Part shown: positions 43,497 to 52,570 of the stretch, piece after piece
How positions within the stretch are numbered: the first letter of the stretch is position 1
Layout: every line of letters begins with the position of its first letter
Source of the DNA: Pirellulales bacterium
GTDB taxonomy: Bacteria; Planctomycetota; Planctomycetia; Pirellulales; JAEUIK01
DNA length: 64,000 nucleotides
Direction of reading: 5' to 3'
Assembly (NCBI GenBank): GCA_019745975.1
Contig: JAIESQ010000078.1
Coordinates: 28,187 to 92,186, forward strand
Notes under the pieces: generated by a model
Seen by the model: the letters and a program-made list of their open reading frames with translations, nothing else
What the model was told of the DNA's origin: nothing
Database searches by the model: none
Made by a program: the position numbers and the translations under genes

Positions 43497-45261
43497 CGGC
43501 GAGCTCCTCTCCAGCGAGGGAAGACGCGGCGGACTCAGTCGCCGGCAGAATTTCGAAGAGCGCCACGGCCGGCCTGGCGTCGGCCGGTGGTTCGAGCTGC
43601 CAGACGCGCTCGAACAGAGCGCCATCGGTCGCGGCCAACGGTTCGAGCGCCGGCGACATTGGTCCAATGAAACCTTGCGGGGCGACGCCAATCCAAACGA
43701 TGAACACGACCAGCGGCGCCAGCGCAGCGATCTCGCGCCAGGAGAGATCGCGCGGCAGGACCGGCTCGTCGTGGCCCTCATGCGCCGCTGAGTGAGTGGC
43801 GACGTGCGGCTCCTTCACCGGACCGAAGAAGACGCACTTCACCAACCAGAGCATGTACCACGCGCCAAGTACCACGCCGGCGACGGCCAGCACCGACATC
43901 ACTTGCAACTGCGTTTGCCCCGCGATCGGTGGCCCGCTCCAGGCGCGCTGGAACATACCCAGCAGAATCGGAAACTCGCCGGCAAAGCCGTTGAGCCCGG
44001 GCAGGCCGATGCTCGAAAACGTAAACACGAGCATGAAGAAGGCCAGCCAGGGCATGCGCGCGGCCAGGCCGCCATACTGCGCGATTTCGCGCGTGTGATA
44101 GCGCTCGTAGAGCATGCCGACCACGGCGAACAGCCCACCCGTCGACAGCCCGTGATTGATCATCTGCAAACTGCCGCCCGCCAGCCCCAGGTTGCTGAGG
44201 GCAAAGATGCCGAGCATCGCGTAGCCCAAGTGGCTGACGCTCGAATAGGCGATCAGGCGCTTCATGTCGCCTTGCGCCAGGGCCACGAGCGCGCCATAGA
44301 GGATACCACCGGTGGCCAACCACAAGATCCACGGCGCGCAGAGGGCTGTAGCCTCGGGCAACATCGGCAGGCTGAACCGCAGGAAGCCGTAGGTGCCGAT
44401 CTTCAAGAGCACGCCCGCCAACAACACGCTGCCGGCCGTGGGGGCCTGCACGTGGGCCAAGGGCAACCAGGTATGCAGCGGAAACAACGGCACCTTGATC
44501 GCGAAGCCGGCGAACAGCGCCAAGAACACCAGGACCTGCCCGTTGATCGCCACGCGGCCGATCCGCAGGGCGGCATCCATCGGACGCTCGGCCAGGCTGC
44601 GCGTCAGCTCGGGGATCGAAAAGGTGAGCACGCCGGAGCCCGATTCGTAGTAGTTCCAGATTACGATCGCCAGCAGGCCCAGGAAGGTCAGCAAGCTGCC
44701 GGCGAGCGTGAACAGGAAGAATTTGATGGCCGCGTAGCGCCGCTCTTCGCTCCCCCAGACGCCGATCAGAAAGAACAACGGGATCAGCGTGAACTCGAAG
44801 AAGACGTAGAACAGGATCACGTCGCGGGCGGCGAACACGCCGAGCATGCCGCTTTCGAGCAAGAGCAGCAGCGAATAGAAGGTCGCGGGGCGTTCTTGAA
44901 TCGCCGTCCAGCTCACGAGCACCGAGGTGACCATCAACAAGGCGGTCAGGCCGAACAGCCAGAAACTCAGGCCGTCGAGCCCGACGGCGAAGCGGACATC
45001 GAGGCCGCCGGCGGGGCCGGGCTCGATCCAGGGGGTGCCCTGCCCGTAGTCGATCGTCGCGGCGGCGGGATCGGCGGTCTGTGCGGCGGCCACATGCCGG
45101 AGGACGAGGTAGCCGGCCAGCACTAACGTCGCTAGTGTCGTGGCCAAGGCGACGAGTCGGATGGCGGCTTTACCGGCGTCGGTCACGGCCCAAACCATGC
45201 CGGCGCCCACGATCGGCAGCAGGATGGCCAGCGACAGCACGTTGAAGGGAGAGAATTGCAC
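43486..45261 (-). CDS. nuoM: NADH-quinone oxidoreductase subunit M
   Basis: A 591-residue antiporter-like membrane subunit of complex I. Helix signatures: FFEFTLIPLFFLIGVWG, FAIKVPLFPLHTWLPLAH, RLIAYSSVSHLGYAMLGIF. A loop of His and acidic residues (HVATHSAAHEGHDEP) precedes the last helices. The GTG at 45261 is 17 bases after the nuoL stop. The frame is open further upstream, where it runs antiphase through nuoL. Confidence 0.96.
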   Translation of the reverse strand: MQFSPFNVLSLAILLPIVGAGMVWAVTDAGKAAIRLVALATTLATLVLAGYLVLRHVAAAQTADPAAATIDYGQGTPWIEPGPAGGLDVRFAVGLDGLSFWLFGLTALLMVTSVLVSWTAIQERPATFYSLLLLLESGMLGVFAARDVILFYVFFEFTLIPLFFLIGVWGSEERRYAAIKFFLFTLAGSLLTFLGLLAIVIWNYYESGSGVLTFSIPELTRSLAERPMDAALRIGRVAINGQVLVFLALFAGFAIKVPLFPLHTWLPLAHVQAPTAGSVLLAGVLLKIGTYGFLRFSLPMLPEATALCAPWILWLATGGILYGALVALAQGDMKRLIAYSSVSHLGYAMLGIFALSNLGLAGGSLQMINHGLSTGGLFAVVGMLYERYHTREIAQYGGLAARMPWLAFFMLVFTFSSIGLPGLNGFAGEFPILLGMFQRAWSGPPIAGQTQLQVMSVLAVAGVVLGAWYMLWLVKCVFFGPVKEPHVATHSAAHEGHDEPVLPRDLSWREIAALAPLVVFIVWIGVAPQGFIGPMSPALEPLAATDGALFERVWQLEPPADARPAVALFEILPATESAASSLAGEELAGVR

Positions 45262-45278
45262 GCGGTGTTTCCTATCGC

Positions 45279-47441
45279 TTAGCCCAAGAGGCTGCCGACC
45301 AACAGCACCAACATCCCCAGCACCATTACCATCGCATAGAACGGGACGACGCCGTTTTGCAGCGGCCGCAACAGCGCGCCGATCGCCAGCGGCAGGTAGC
45401 CGCAAAGGTTCACCAGGGCATCGATGACGTAGCGATCGATCCAATAGCTGACCGCGGCCAGCCCTCGCAACGGCAGCACGACGACCGCGTTGTAGATCGG
45501 ATCGATGAAGAACTTGCTGTACGACAGCCGATAGGCGGGCGCGAACCAACGCGCCAAGGCGCGAACCTCGCTGCGATCGCCGCAGTACAGGTAGGCGGCT
45601 AGCAGGATGCCGCCGCACGCCACCAGCGTGCTAACGGCCGCCACGGTCAGATGCCCGCCATGCGCCGCGTGTTCGGGCTGCAGCGGCGCGTAGGCCAGCG
45701 AGGGAGTGAGATTTAATAGTCGCGCAAAGCCGTGCGTCATGGCAAACCACCAGCCGACGAAGGCTGACAGGATCGCCAAGACCGCCAGTGGCCCGATCAT
45801 GTTCGCCGGTGATTCGTGCGCATGATGGCCAGCCTCGGGCGGGATGCGCTCCTCGCCGTAGAAGGTCCAGAAGAACGCGCGAAACGTATAGAACGCAGTC
45901 AGCCCGGCGGTGAACAGCGCGCCCCAGTAGAGCGTGCGATAGAGCGATGCAACGCTTTCGCCCGCCTCGCCGGCAGCCACGGCTTTGTCGAGCACGGCGG
46001 CCAGCACTTCGTCCTTGCTCCAGAAGCCGGCCAAGGGCACCACGCCGGCCAGCGCCAGCGAGCCGATGAACATCGTCCAGTGCGTGACAGGCAGCTTGCG
46101 CCGCAGCCCGCCGAAGGAGCGCATGTCGATCACGCCCCCCATGGCGTGCATCACGCTGCCGGCCCCCAAGAACAACAGCGCCTTGAAGAAGGCATGCGTG
46201 AACAGATGGAACATGCCGGCCGTGATACCGGCCAGGCTCGCGGTGCCTAGCCCCAGGAACATGTAGCCCAACTGGCTGATCGTTGAATAGGCCAGCACGC
46301 GCTTGAGATCGGTTTGGGTGACCGCGATGAGCGCAGCCAAGAGTGCGGTGAAGCCGCCGATGGCCGCCACGACGTGCGAGGCCTCGGGCGCGGCCAAAAA
46401 CAACGGTGTGCAGCGCGCCACCATATAGACGCCGGCCGTCACCATCGTGGCTGCGTGAATCAACGCGCTGACGGGCGTGGGGCCTTCCATGGCGTCGGGC
46501 AGCCAGACGTGCAGCGGGAACTGCGCGCTTTTGCCGCAGGCGCCCACAAACAACAGCAGGGCGATGGCCAGCCCGATCGCGCCGCCGACGTAGGCCTCGC
46601 TGGCCGGCGCCAACAGCCGCGTCGTGCCGAGCACGCCGGTCACGGCCACCTTGGCCGGGCCGGTTGCGTCACTGGCATCGAGCATGTCGTGATAATTCAC
46701 ATCATGAAAATTCAGCGTGCCGTAGGTCACCCAAATCAAGAATACTCCCAGCGCGAAGCCGAAGTCGCCCACGCGGTTGACCAGAAAGGCCTTCATGCCG
46801 GCGGCGGCGGCTTCGCGCTTCTGGTACCAGAAGCCGATCAGCAGGTAGCTGCAGACGCCGACTGCTTCCCAGAAGACGTACAGCAGCAGAAAGTTGCTCG
46901 CCGACACGAGCATCGTCATCGAGAACACGAACAGCGACACATAGGTGTAGAACCGCCAGTAGCCCGGGTCGCCGTGCATGTAGCCGATCGAATAGATGAC
47001 GACCAACATCGAGACGAGCGTGACGGTGGCCAGCATGATCGCAGTCAGCGGATCGGCCCGCAGCGCCACGTCGATCGAGAAGTTAAAGCCGCCGGTGCCT
47101 GGGGCGCCGATTAGTTCGCCAGCGGGCTGGTTGCCGGCGCGGAGGAGCTTGACGTCGAGCCCGTGATAGGCGTCGGCGATGTTGGCCCAAGTCCAGAGCG
47201 AGACGACGCGCTCGTAGCCGGCCGAAGGCGTCGTCGCGGTCGGCTGCGTCGGCACGGCGCTCGCCTCGCGCCGCACGTCGAACAACAGCACCAGAGAGAG
47301 TACGAATGCAGTAGCGGTCGCCAACAGCGCCGGCAGATGACTGGCCGTGCCGAGCACGCGGCGGCCCAGCGCGGCCGTGACGAGCGTGGCCGCGAGCGGC
47401 AGCGCCGGGATCAGCACGATCAAGAGGTCGATTCGCGACAT
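45279..47441 (-). CDS. nuoL: NADH-quinone oxidoreductase subunit L
   Basis: A 720-residue antiporter-like subunit carrying the long lateral helix of complex I. It is longer than E. coli NuoL (613). Signatures: YVFWEAVGVCSYLLIGFWY, GACGKSAQFPLHVWLPDAM and EGPTPVSALIHAATMVTAG, RVLAYSTISQLGYMFLGLG. The start at 47441 has GGAA upstream. The extra length comes from loops and a C-terminal extension of helices. Confidence 0.96.
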   Translation of the reverse strand: MSRIDLLIVLIPALPLAATLVTAALGRRVLGTASHLPALLATATAFVLSLVLLFDVRREASAVPTQPTATTPSAGYERVVSLWTWANIADAYHGLDVKLLRAGNQPAGELIGAPGTGGFNFSIDVALRADPLTAIMLATVTLVSMLVVIYSIGYMHGDPGYWRFYTYVSLFVFSMTMLVSASNFLLLYVFWEAVGVCSYLLIGFWYQKREAAAAGMKAFLVNRVGDFGFALGVFLIWVTYGTLNFHDVNYHDMLDASDATGPAKVAVTGVLGTTRLLAPASEAYVGGAIGLAIALLLFVGACGKSAQFPLHVWLPDAMEGPTPVSALIHAATMVTAGVYMVARCTPLFLAAPEASHVVAAIGGFTALLAALIAVTQTDLKRVLAYSTISQLGYMFLGLGTASLAGITAGMFHLFTHAFFKALLFLGAGSVMHAMGGVIDMRSFGGLRRKLPVTHWTMFIGSLALAGVVPLAGFWSKDEVLAAVLDKAVAAGEAGESVASLYRTLYWGALFTAGLTAFYTFRAFFWTFYGEERIPPEAGHHAHESPANMIGPLAVLAILSAFVGWWFAMTHGFARLLNLTPSLAYAPLQPEHAAHGGHLTVAAVSTLVACGGILLAAYLYCGDRSEVRALARWFAPAYRLSYSKFFIDPIYNAVVVLPLRGLAAVSYWIDRYVIDALVNLCGYLPLAIGALLRPLQNGVVPFYAMVMVLGMLVLLVGSLLG

Positions 47442-47513
47442 GCGAGTTTCCTGGACGGATTGTCGGGGTGCCATGCCCACGCTCGCCGTGGGCATGCGCG
47501 CGGAGGTCGTTCC

Positions 47514-47960
47514 CTAAATGCGGCGGCGGTAGCGCACCTCGAGTTTTGTCTGGTCGGGCTCAATGCCGGCCGGCACGAGCTCGGGCCAATGCGTGCGGTC
47601 GGACACGGGTTCCTCGGGCAATTCGCGATCGACGATCGGGGCCTGGTTTTCCTCGCGGTCGTATTGCCACACCAGGATGTCGAGCTTGCCGCTGGAGCGA
47701 AACAACATCATCACCAACGCCAGCGCCAAGGCGGCTTCGCAGGCGGCGACCGTGAGAATGAAGATCGTCATGATCTGCCCTCCCCAGTCGTTGTAGAAGC
47801 GGCCCCAGGCCACCAAGCTCAGCGACACGCCTTGCAGCATCATCTCGGCACAAAGGAACATTACGATCATGTTTCGCCGGCAAATGAAGCCCGCCATGCC
47901 CAGCGCGAACAGCACGGCGCCGACGAACAAGTAGTTTTGCAGCAGCGAGATTTCATTCAT
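47514..47960 (-). CDS. nuoK: NADH-quinone oxidoreductase subunit K
   Basis: A 148-residue membrane subunit with three helices in the first 95 residues (NYLFVGAVLFALGMAGFICR, NMIVMFLCAEMMLQGVSLSL, MTIFILTVAACEAALALALV). The two buried Glu residues of the family are present (CAEMML, ACEAAL). A hydrophilic C-terminal tail of about 50 residues is unusual, as most NuoK proteins are near 100 residues. The start overlaps the end of nuoJ by eight bases. Confidence 0.95.
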   Translation of the reverse strand: MNEISLLQNYLFVGAVLFALGMAGFICRRNMIVMFLCAEMMLQGVSLSLVAWGRFYNDWGGQIMTIFILTVAACEAALALALVMMLFRSSGKLDILVWQYDREENQAPIVDRELPEEPVSDRTHWPELVPAGIEPDQTKLEVRYRRRI

Positions 47961-48837
47961 GGATGTTGGCTCCCGCGCCTGCGAACTGGCTGTCGTGTTG
48001 CGTGCGGCCGGCGGCCAGCGCCGCGGGTGTGAGCGCGTGCCCGGCGGTGGGGTGCGCGGCGTCGACCGTGGCGCGGCTGCGCTGCTCGTGCACGACGATG
48101 GCCACGGCGCCGACTAATGCCACCAACAGCAGCGTGCCGGCGATTTCGATTGCCAGCAGATAGCGACTGAAAAGCTGGCCGCCCAGGTGCGCCATGTGAT
48201 CGGTGGCGAGGATCTCTTCGACGCGCGGCTGTGACATCGCGCGCGCCACGGAAACGGCCGGCACGGGAAAATCAGGCGAGCCGGCGGGGACTGCTGGATC
48301 GATAGCCGGCAGCCCGCGGGCCAGCGCCACGGTCATCACGCCCAGCAGTACAGCGGCGGCCGGCGCGGCGAGCCAGGCCTCCCAACTGATGCGGTCGTAA
48401 TAGGCTTGCCCCTTCGGGTTAGCCAGCATCAGCACGAACAAGAACGTCACCAGAATTGCGCCGGCGTAGACGACCACGGTGGCCACGCCCAGAAACTGAG
48501 CTCCCTGATAGAAGAAGAGCGCGGCGGTACCCAGGAGTGCCAGCGCGAACCAGATTGCGCAGTACACGGGATTGCGAAACGTGACCGTGGCAGCCGCCGC
48601 AGAAATGGTGACTGCCGCCAGCGACCAGAACACACCCTGCTGAAAGAAGCCGGCGAACGCCGGCGACCGGGCAGCCAAGAGCCCCATACCGATCACGCTG
48701 GTCACCGCACCCGCAGCCCGGCCCCAGGAGCGGCGGCGTGGCAATAGCAAGTACAGGCCGACGGCAACGAGAACCAGGGCAACGTACACGTTGTAGGCGT
48801 GCCACCAAGCGGTGAGTCGCTCGAGCAAGTTGGTCAC
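47953..48837 (-). CDS. nuoJ: NADH-quinone oxidoreductase subunit J
   Basis: A 294-residue membrane subunit. The family core is YCAIWFALALLGTAALFFYQ followed by VVVYAGAILVTFLFVLMLAN, the segment at the ubiquinone-linked pi-bulge helix. It has an extra pair of N-terminal helices (VYVALVLVAVGLYLLLPRR) and is longer than the roughly 170-200-residue norm. The GTG start overlaps the nuoI stop as GTGA. Confidence 0.94.
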   Translation of the reverse strand: MTNLLERLTAWWHAYNVYVALVLVAVGLYLLLPRRRSWGRAAGAVTSVIGMGLLAARSPAFAGFFQQGVFWSLAAVTISAAAATVTFRNPVYCAIWFALALLGTAALFFYQGAQFLGVATVVVYAGAILVTFLFVLMLANPKGQAYYDRISWEAWLAAPAAAVLLGVMTVALARGLPAIDPAVPAGSPDFPVPAVSVARAMSQPRVEEILATDHMAHLGGQLFSRYLLAIEIAGTLLLVALVGAVAIVVHEQRSRATVDAAHPTAGHALTPAALAAGRTQHDSQFAGAGANIHE

Positions 48838-49400
48838 GACGCGCCTCCCGAGGACGGCGGCAGCGCGGGCGCTTCGGCCGCCAGTTGCGCCGTCTGCGTC
48901 GGCTCGGCGTCTTTCGTCTGGTCATAGACGCTGAGCAGCTTTTCCTTGTCGAAGATCATTTCCTCGCGGCTACGTCCGGTCAGGTCGAACAAGCTCGTGA
49001 GCTCGATCGCATCGACCGGGCAGGCCTCCTCGCACATCCCACAGAAGATGCAGCGCAGCTCGTCGATCGTGAAGCTCTCGGGATACTTCTCGCGATCGGG
49101 CCAGGGGCTTTCGATGCCGATGATGTCGATGCAATGCGCCGGGCACGCGGTCGCGCACAAAAAGCAGGCGACGCACTTGACGCGCCCCTGCTCGTCCTTG
49201 TTCAAGCGGTGCACGCCGCGGTAGATCAGCGGATTGCCGATCTGCGGACGCTCTTCAGGGAAACTGACCGTGACTTTCTTGCTGACCAAATGGCGCGCCG
49301 TGGTGGTCAGCCCTTGCACGATCAGCGGCAGGTACATCTTGCCGGCCAGGCCCAGCCGCGGCTCTTCTACCCAAGTGATCGAAGGATCGTTGGTTTGCAT
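48834..49400 (-). CDS. nuoI: NADH-quinone oxidoreductase subunit I
   Basis: A 188-residue subunit of the hydrophilic arm holding two 4Fe-4S clusters (N6a, N6b). The cysteine sets are CVACFLCATACPAHC and CIFCGMCEEACPVDA. It transfers electrons toward NuoB. The C-terminal tail is rich in Ala and Pro. A 31-bp palindrome separates it from nuoH. Confidence 0.96.
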   Translation of the reverse strand: MQTNDPSITWVEEPRLGLAGKMYLPLIVQGLTTTARHLVSKKVTVSFPEERPQIGNPLIYRGVHRLNKDEQGRVKCVACFLCATACPAHCIDIIGIESPWPDREKYPESFTIDELRCIFCGMCEEACPVDAIELTSLFDLTGRSREEMIFDKEKLLSVYDQTKDAEPTQTAQLAAEAPALPPSSGGAS

Positions 49401-49435
49401 GTGTTTGTGGGTTGCAGTTGTGTACCGATCGAGTC

Positions 49436-49466
49436 GTTAGCCGCGGAGCTTGCTCCGCGCGCTGGC
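49436..49466. repeat. 31-bp palindrome, family A, between nuoH and nuoI
   Basis: GTTAGCCGCGGAGC then TTGCTCCGCGCGCTGGC, directly abutting the nuoH stop codon (49467). Inner stem CGGAGC/GCTCCG. Confidence 0.8.
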
Positions 49467-50696
49467 CTAGCGCACGCCCCAGTCCAATCGCGGGCGGTTG
49501 TCCGTGGCCAGCGGCGCTGTGAGTGCGGCCACGGCGCAGGCCGCGAGCATTACGCCCCAGCCGAGCGCGGCCCGCGTCCAGGCGCCATATTCGGCGACCA
49601 TCCGGCCGCCCAATTCGGGCTCGTACAGCACGGCCACGAGCACCAGATTCACAAGCCCCAAAGGCAGCATCACCTTCCAGGCCAAGGTCATCAGTTGATC
49701 GAAGCGGAAGCGAGGCCAGCTCCAGCGCACCAGCATCACCAAGACGATCACCGCCAGAGTCTTGAGCGACAGCACGGCGACGCGCGCCAGGGCGTGCCCC
49801 CAACCAGGGTCCGACTCCGAACCGGTCAGCCCCCACAGGTGCCAGCCGCCGAAGTAGAGGATCACGATCAAAAACGCAGCCACGACCATGTGCAAGAACT
49901 CGGCCACGAGATACAAGAGCAACCGCATGCCCGCGTATTCGGTGTGATAACCGCCGATCAGCTCCTGCTCGCACTCGGGCAAGTCGAAGGGCAATCGCGC
50001 GCTTTCGGCCAGCGCCGCGACGAAGAACACGAGAAAGCCCAGCGGCTGCCAGACAATGTTCCACACGCCGCTCGTGGCCTGGTCCGTGCAAATGGTTTCC
50101 AAACGCAGCGAGCCCGAGGCCAGCACGACGCCCAGGATGCCCAGCCCCAGCGGGATTTCGTAGGCGATCAACTGGGCACTCGAACGCAACCCGCCGAGCA
50201 GGCTGTATTTGTTGTTGCTGGCCCAGCCGCCGAGGATCACGCCGTAGACAGCCATGCTCGAGAGCGCGAAGACGTAGACCAAGCCGACGTCGAGCGACGG
50301 GGCCTCGACCAGTTCGATGCGATCGGTTTCGAGGCCCAGCGCCGGGATGTGGATCGGCGGCAGCGAGCTACCCATCGGGATCACGGCGAACGAGGCCAGC
50401 GCCGCCGCCAGGATCGACAGCGGCGCGAGCGTGTATAGCCAGCGATCGACGTGCTTGGGGGTGAACTCTTCCTTGAAGATAAACTTCAGCCCGTCGGCCA
50501 GCGGTTGCCCCAGGCCGAACAGCTTGATCTTGGTGAGCGGCACGCCGACGCGGTTGGGCCCGCGGCGATCCTGCACCCAGGCGGCGACCCAGCGCTCCAA
50601 GAGCACCAGATACGCGGCGGCCGTCATCATGATGAAGGCCAAGAGCGCGATCTTGACCAGCGCTTCGACAGCGATGTAAGTCATCGAGTGTTGCAT
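49467..50696 (-). CDS. nuoH: NADH-quinone oxidoreductase subunit H
   Basis: A 409-residue membrane subunit that forms much of the quinone chamber. Signatures: LLERWVAAWVQDRRGPNRVG at the N-terminus, LKFIFKEEFTPKHVDRWLYT, and LPFDLPECEQELIGGYHTEY with its conserved acids. The first ATG (50696) is used, although MTYIAVEAL a few codons downstream is possible. Confidence 0.96.
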   Translation of the reverse strand: MQHSMTYIAVEALVKIALLAFIMMTAAAYLVLLERWVAAWVQDRRGPNRVGVPLTKIKLFGLGQPLADGLKFIFKEEFTPKHVDRWLYTLAPLSILAAALASFAVIPMGSSLPPIHIPALGLETDRIELVEAPSLDVGLVYVFALSSMAVYGVILGGWASNNKYSLLGGLRSSAQLIAYEIPLGLGILGVVLASGSLRLETICTDQATSGVWNIVWQPLGFLVFFVAALAESARLPFDLPECEQELIGGYHTEYAGMRLLLYLVAEFLHMVVAAFLIVILYFGGWHLWGLTGSESDPGWGHALARVAVLSLKTLAVIVLVMLVRWSWPRFRFDQLMTLAWKVMLPLGLVNLVLVAVLYEPELGGRMVAEYGAWTRAALGWGVMLAACAVAALTAPLATDNRPRLDWGVR

Positions 50697-50740
50697 AGTC
50701 GTCTACAAACCGCGACGGCATTGTCGCTTCTGGTGTTCTG

Positions 50741-52390
50741 CTACGATCCCGAAGCCAACAGCGGCGCCGCACTAACCTGCGCCGCTGCTGCATCGAGTTG
50801 CACTCCCGTCTCGGGCACGATCTCGGCGGCCGGTGCGAAGTACGCGATCGTGGCCGCCAGGTCGTCGAGCACGCGGCGCGACTTGTACAAGCCCGGCATG
50901 CCCAGCAGTTGCCAATAGACCGAACCTTCGACCCGCGCGCCGGCGGGCGGGCGCACCGCCCAATCGACCGATTGCAATCGATGATTGGCGTTGACATACG
51001 AACCCTCGCGCTCCGCGAAGGCCGTGCCCGGCAGCCGATAAGTGGCGATCTCCCATAGCGGCGATCCGAACAAGTCCTGCACCACAACGAGCGGCACATC
51101 AGCCAGCTTACCGGCGGCCGCTTCGTCGACCCATGGCTTGGGGTATCCGCCGGTGATCCATACGCCCGCCAGTCGACCCGCGTCGGCTTCGACCAGCACG
51201 TCTTCCCAGGTGGCCAGCTCGCCGCGCGGATGGCGCACGATCGCTTCGATGCCCTTGCGGTTAGGGCAACGTTCGGCCCGGATCGTGAAGCCGCTCTTAA
51301 AGCGTTCGTCGTCCCCTTCGACGGGCACCGGCCCGACGGCCAACATTGCGTCGACGTCGCGCGCGCGAATCCAGCGAGCCAACAAGAACGCTTCCTCGAC
51401 CGTCAAGAACGGTGACAGCACAGCGGCCAGCCGCCCGCGCTTGGCTTGCTCGTCGAACTTGGGGCCTAGTTCGGCAGTCGCTTCCGTCCATTCGATCGGC
51501 TTGTACGAATTCCCGTCGCGGCGTTCGGCCCCCACCAGGCGCGCGGCATCATGCACGTAGTGAAAACCGTACCGCCCGATATCGCACATCCACCACTGAT
51601 TGACGTGCGGGTTTTCGCGCGGCCGCACACGGTAGACATGGTCCTGGTTTTCCTCGGTCCAGATCGAGCAGCCCGTCGCGCAGTGTGTGCAAACCTGACG
51701 ATGCCGCTTCATGAACCAGACACGCTGCTGATACAAGAAATCCTTGTCGCCCAGCGCGCCGACGGGGCACAAATCGACCACGTTGCCCGACAGTTTGTTC
51801 TCCAGCGGAAAGCCAGGCAGCACGTCGATTTCTTCGTCGCTGCCACGATTGATCACCAGCAGCTCGCTGGTGCCGGCCACCTCGCGCCCGAACCGCACGC
51901 AGCGGCTGCACATCACACAGCGGTCGACGAACAGCGTGACCGTGGGCCCCAGGTCGCGGCGCCGGCTGGTGAACGGCCGGATGTCGGCCCGCCGTTCCTT
52001 CTGGCCATGCTCGAAGTGGTAATCCTGCAAATAGCACTCGCCCGCCTTATCGCAGATCGGGCAATCGATCGGGTGGTCGATCAGCAGGTCTTCTTCGACC
52101 ATGGCGCGGGCTTTTTTGACCGCGTCGCTCTCCGTGACGAACACGGTGCCCGCCTTGGCCGGCGTCTGACAGGCTGGCACCAGCTTGGGCATCATCGAGA
52201 TGGCGCCGGTCTCGGCGTTGCGCGTGCCGGTTTCGACCAGGCACATCCGGCAGCTCGCCACGACCGACAAACCCGGGTGCCAGCAATAGCGCGGAATATC
52301 GACGCCGGCGCGCGCCGCGGCCTGAATGCCGTTGAGCCGCTCGTCGTCGGCCACCTCGACTTCAACGCCGTTTACTAGGACTGTTCCCAT
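50741..52390 (-). CDS. nuoG: NADH-quinone oxidoreductase subunit G
   Basis: A 549-residue iron-sulfur subunit. The N-terminal ferredoxin part is complete: CWHPGLSVVASCRMCLVETG with VPACQTPA for the 2Fe-2S cluster, CPICDKAGECYLQDYHFEHG for N5, and CVMCSRCVRFGRE. A CTHCATGCSIW set marks the N7-like site. The molybdopterin-like domain is shortened (E. coli NuoG is over 900 residues), ending at ETGVQLDAAAAQ. It receives electrons from NuoF and NuoE. Confidence 0.95.
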   Translation of the reverse strand: MGTVLVNGVEVEVADDERLNGIQAAARAGVDIPRYCWHPGLSVVASCRMCLVETGTRNAETGAISMMPKLVPACQTPAKAGTVFVTESDAVKKARAMVEEDLLIDHPIDCPICDKAGECYLQDYHFEHGQKERRADIRPFTSRRRDLGPTVTLFVDRCVMCSRCVRFGREVAGTSELLVINRGSDEEIDVLPGFPLENKLSGNVVDLCPVGALGDKDFLYQQRVWFMKRHRQVCTHCATGCSIWTEENQDHVYRVRPRENPHVNQWWMCDIGRYGFHYVHDAARLVGAERRDGNSYKPIEWTEATAELGPKFDEQAKRGRLAAVLSPFLTVEEAFLLARWIRARDVDAMLAVGPVPVEGDDERFKSGFTIRAERCPNRKGIEAIVRHPRGELATWEDVLVEADAGRLAGVWITGGYPKPWVDEAAAGKLADVPLVVVQDLFGSPLWEIATYRLPGTAFAEREGSYVNANHRLQSVDWAVRPPAGARVEGSVYWQLLGMPGLYKSRRVLDDLAATIAYFAPAAEIVPETGVQLDAAAAQVSAAPLLASGS

Positions 52391-52444
52391 GGTGCTTTGC
52401 GGCTTCCGGTGCTCGTCGATCTAGAAAGTCACTTTGCCGCGCAC

Positions 52445-52475
52445 GCTAGCGCGCGGAGCGAGCTCCGCGGCTAAC
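52445..52475. repeat. 31-bp palindrome, family A, reverse orientation
   Basis: Inner stem CGGAGC/GCTCCG; outer arms GCTAGC/GCTAAC. One of two oppositely oriented copies in the nuoG-nuoF spacer. Confidence 0.8.
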
Positions 52476-52495
52476 AATCGCGCCGCATGAAATCC

Positions 52496-52526
52496 GTTAG
52501 CCGCGGGACTTGTCCCGCGCGCTAGC
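52496..52526. repeat. 31-bp palindrome, family A
   Basis: GTTAGCCGCGGGAC then TTGTCCCGCGCGCTAGC. The stem change GGGAC/GTCCC relative to GGAGC/GCTCC is compensated on both arms. Confidence 0.8.
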
Positions 52527-52570
52527 TCTTTACAATTCTCAATTCGTGCATTCATTGCGGACTGGAATAC

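Noticed and set aside
43792..45126. Plus-strand open frame of 444 codons, rich in Gln, Glu and His
   Set aside because: It is the antisense image of nuoM. Similar frames oppose nuoL and nuoF.
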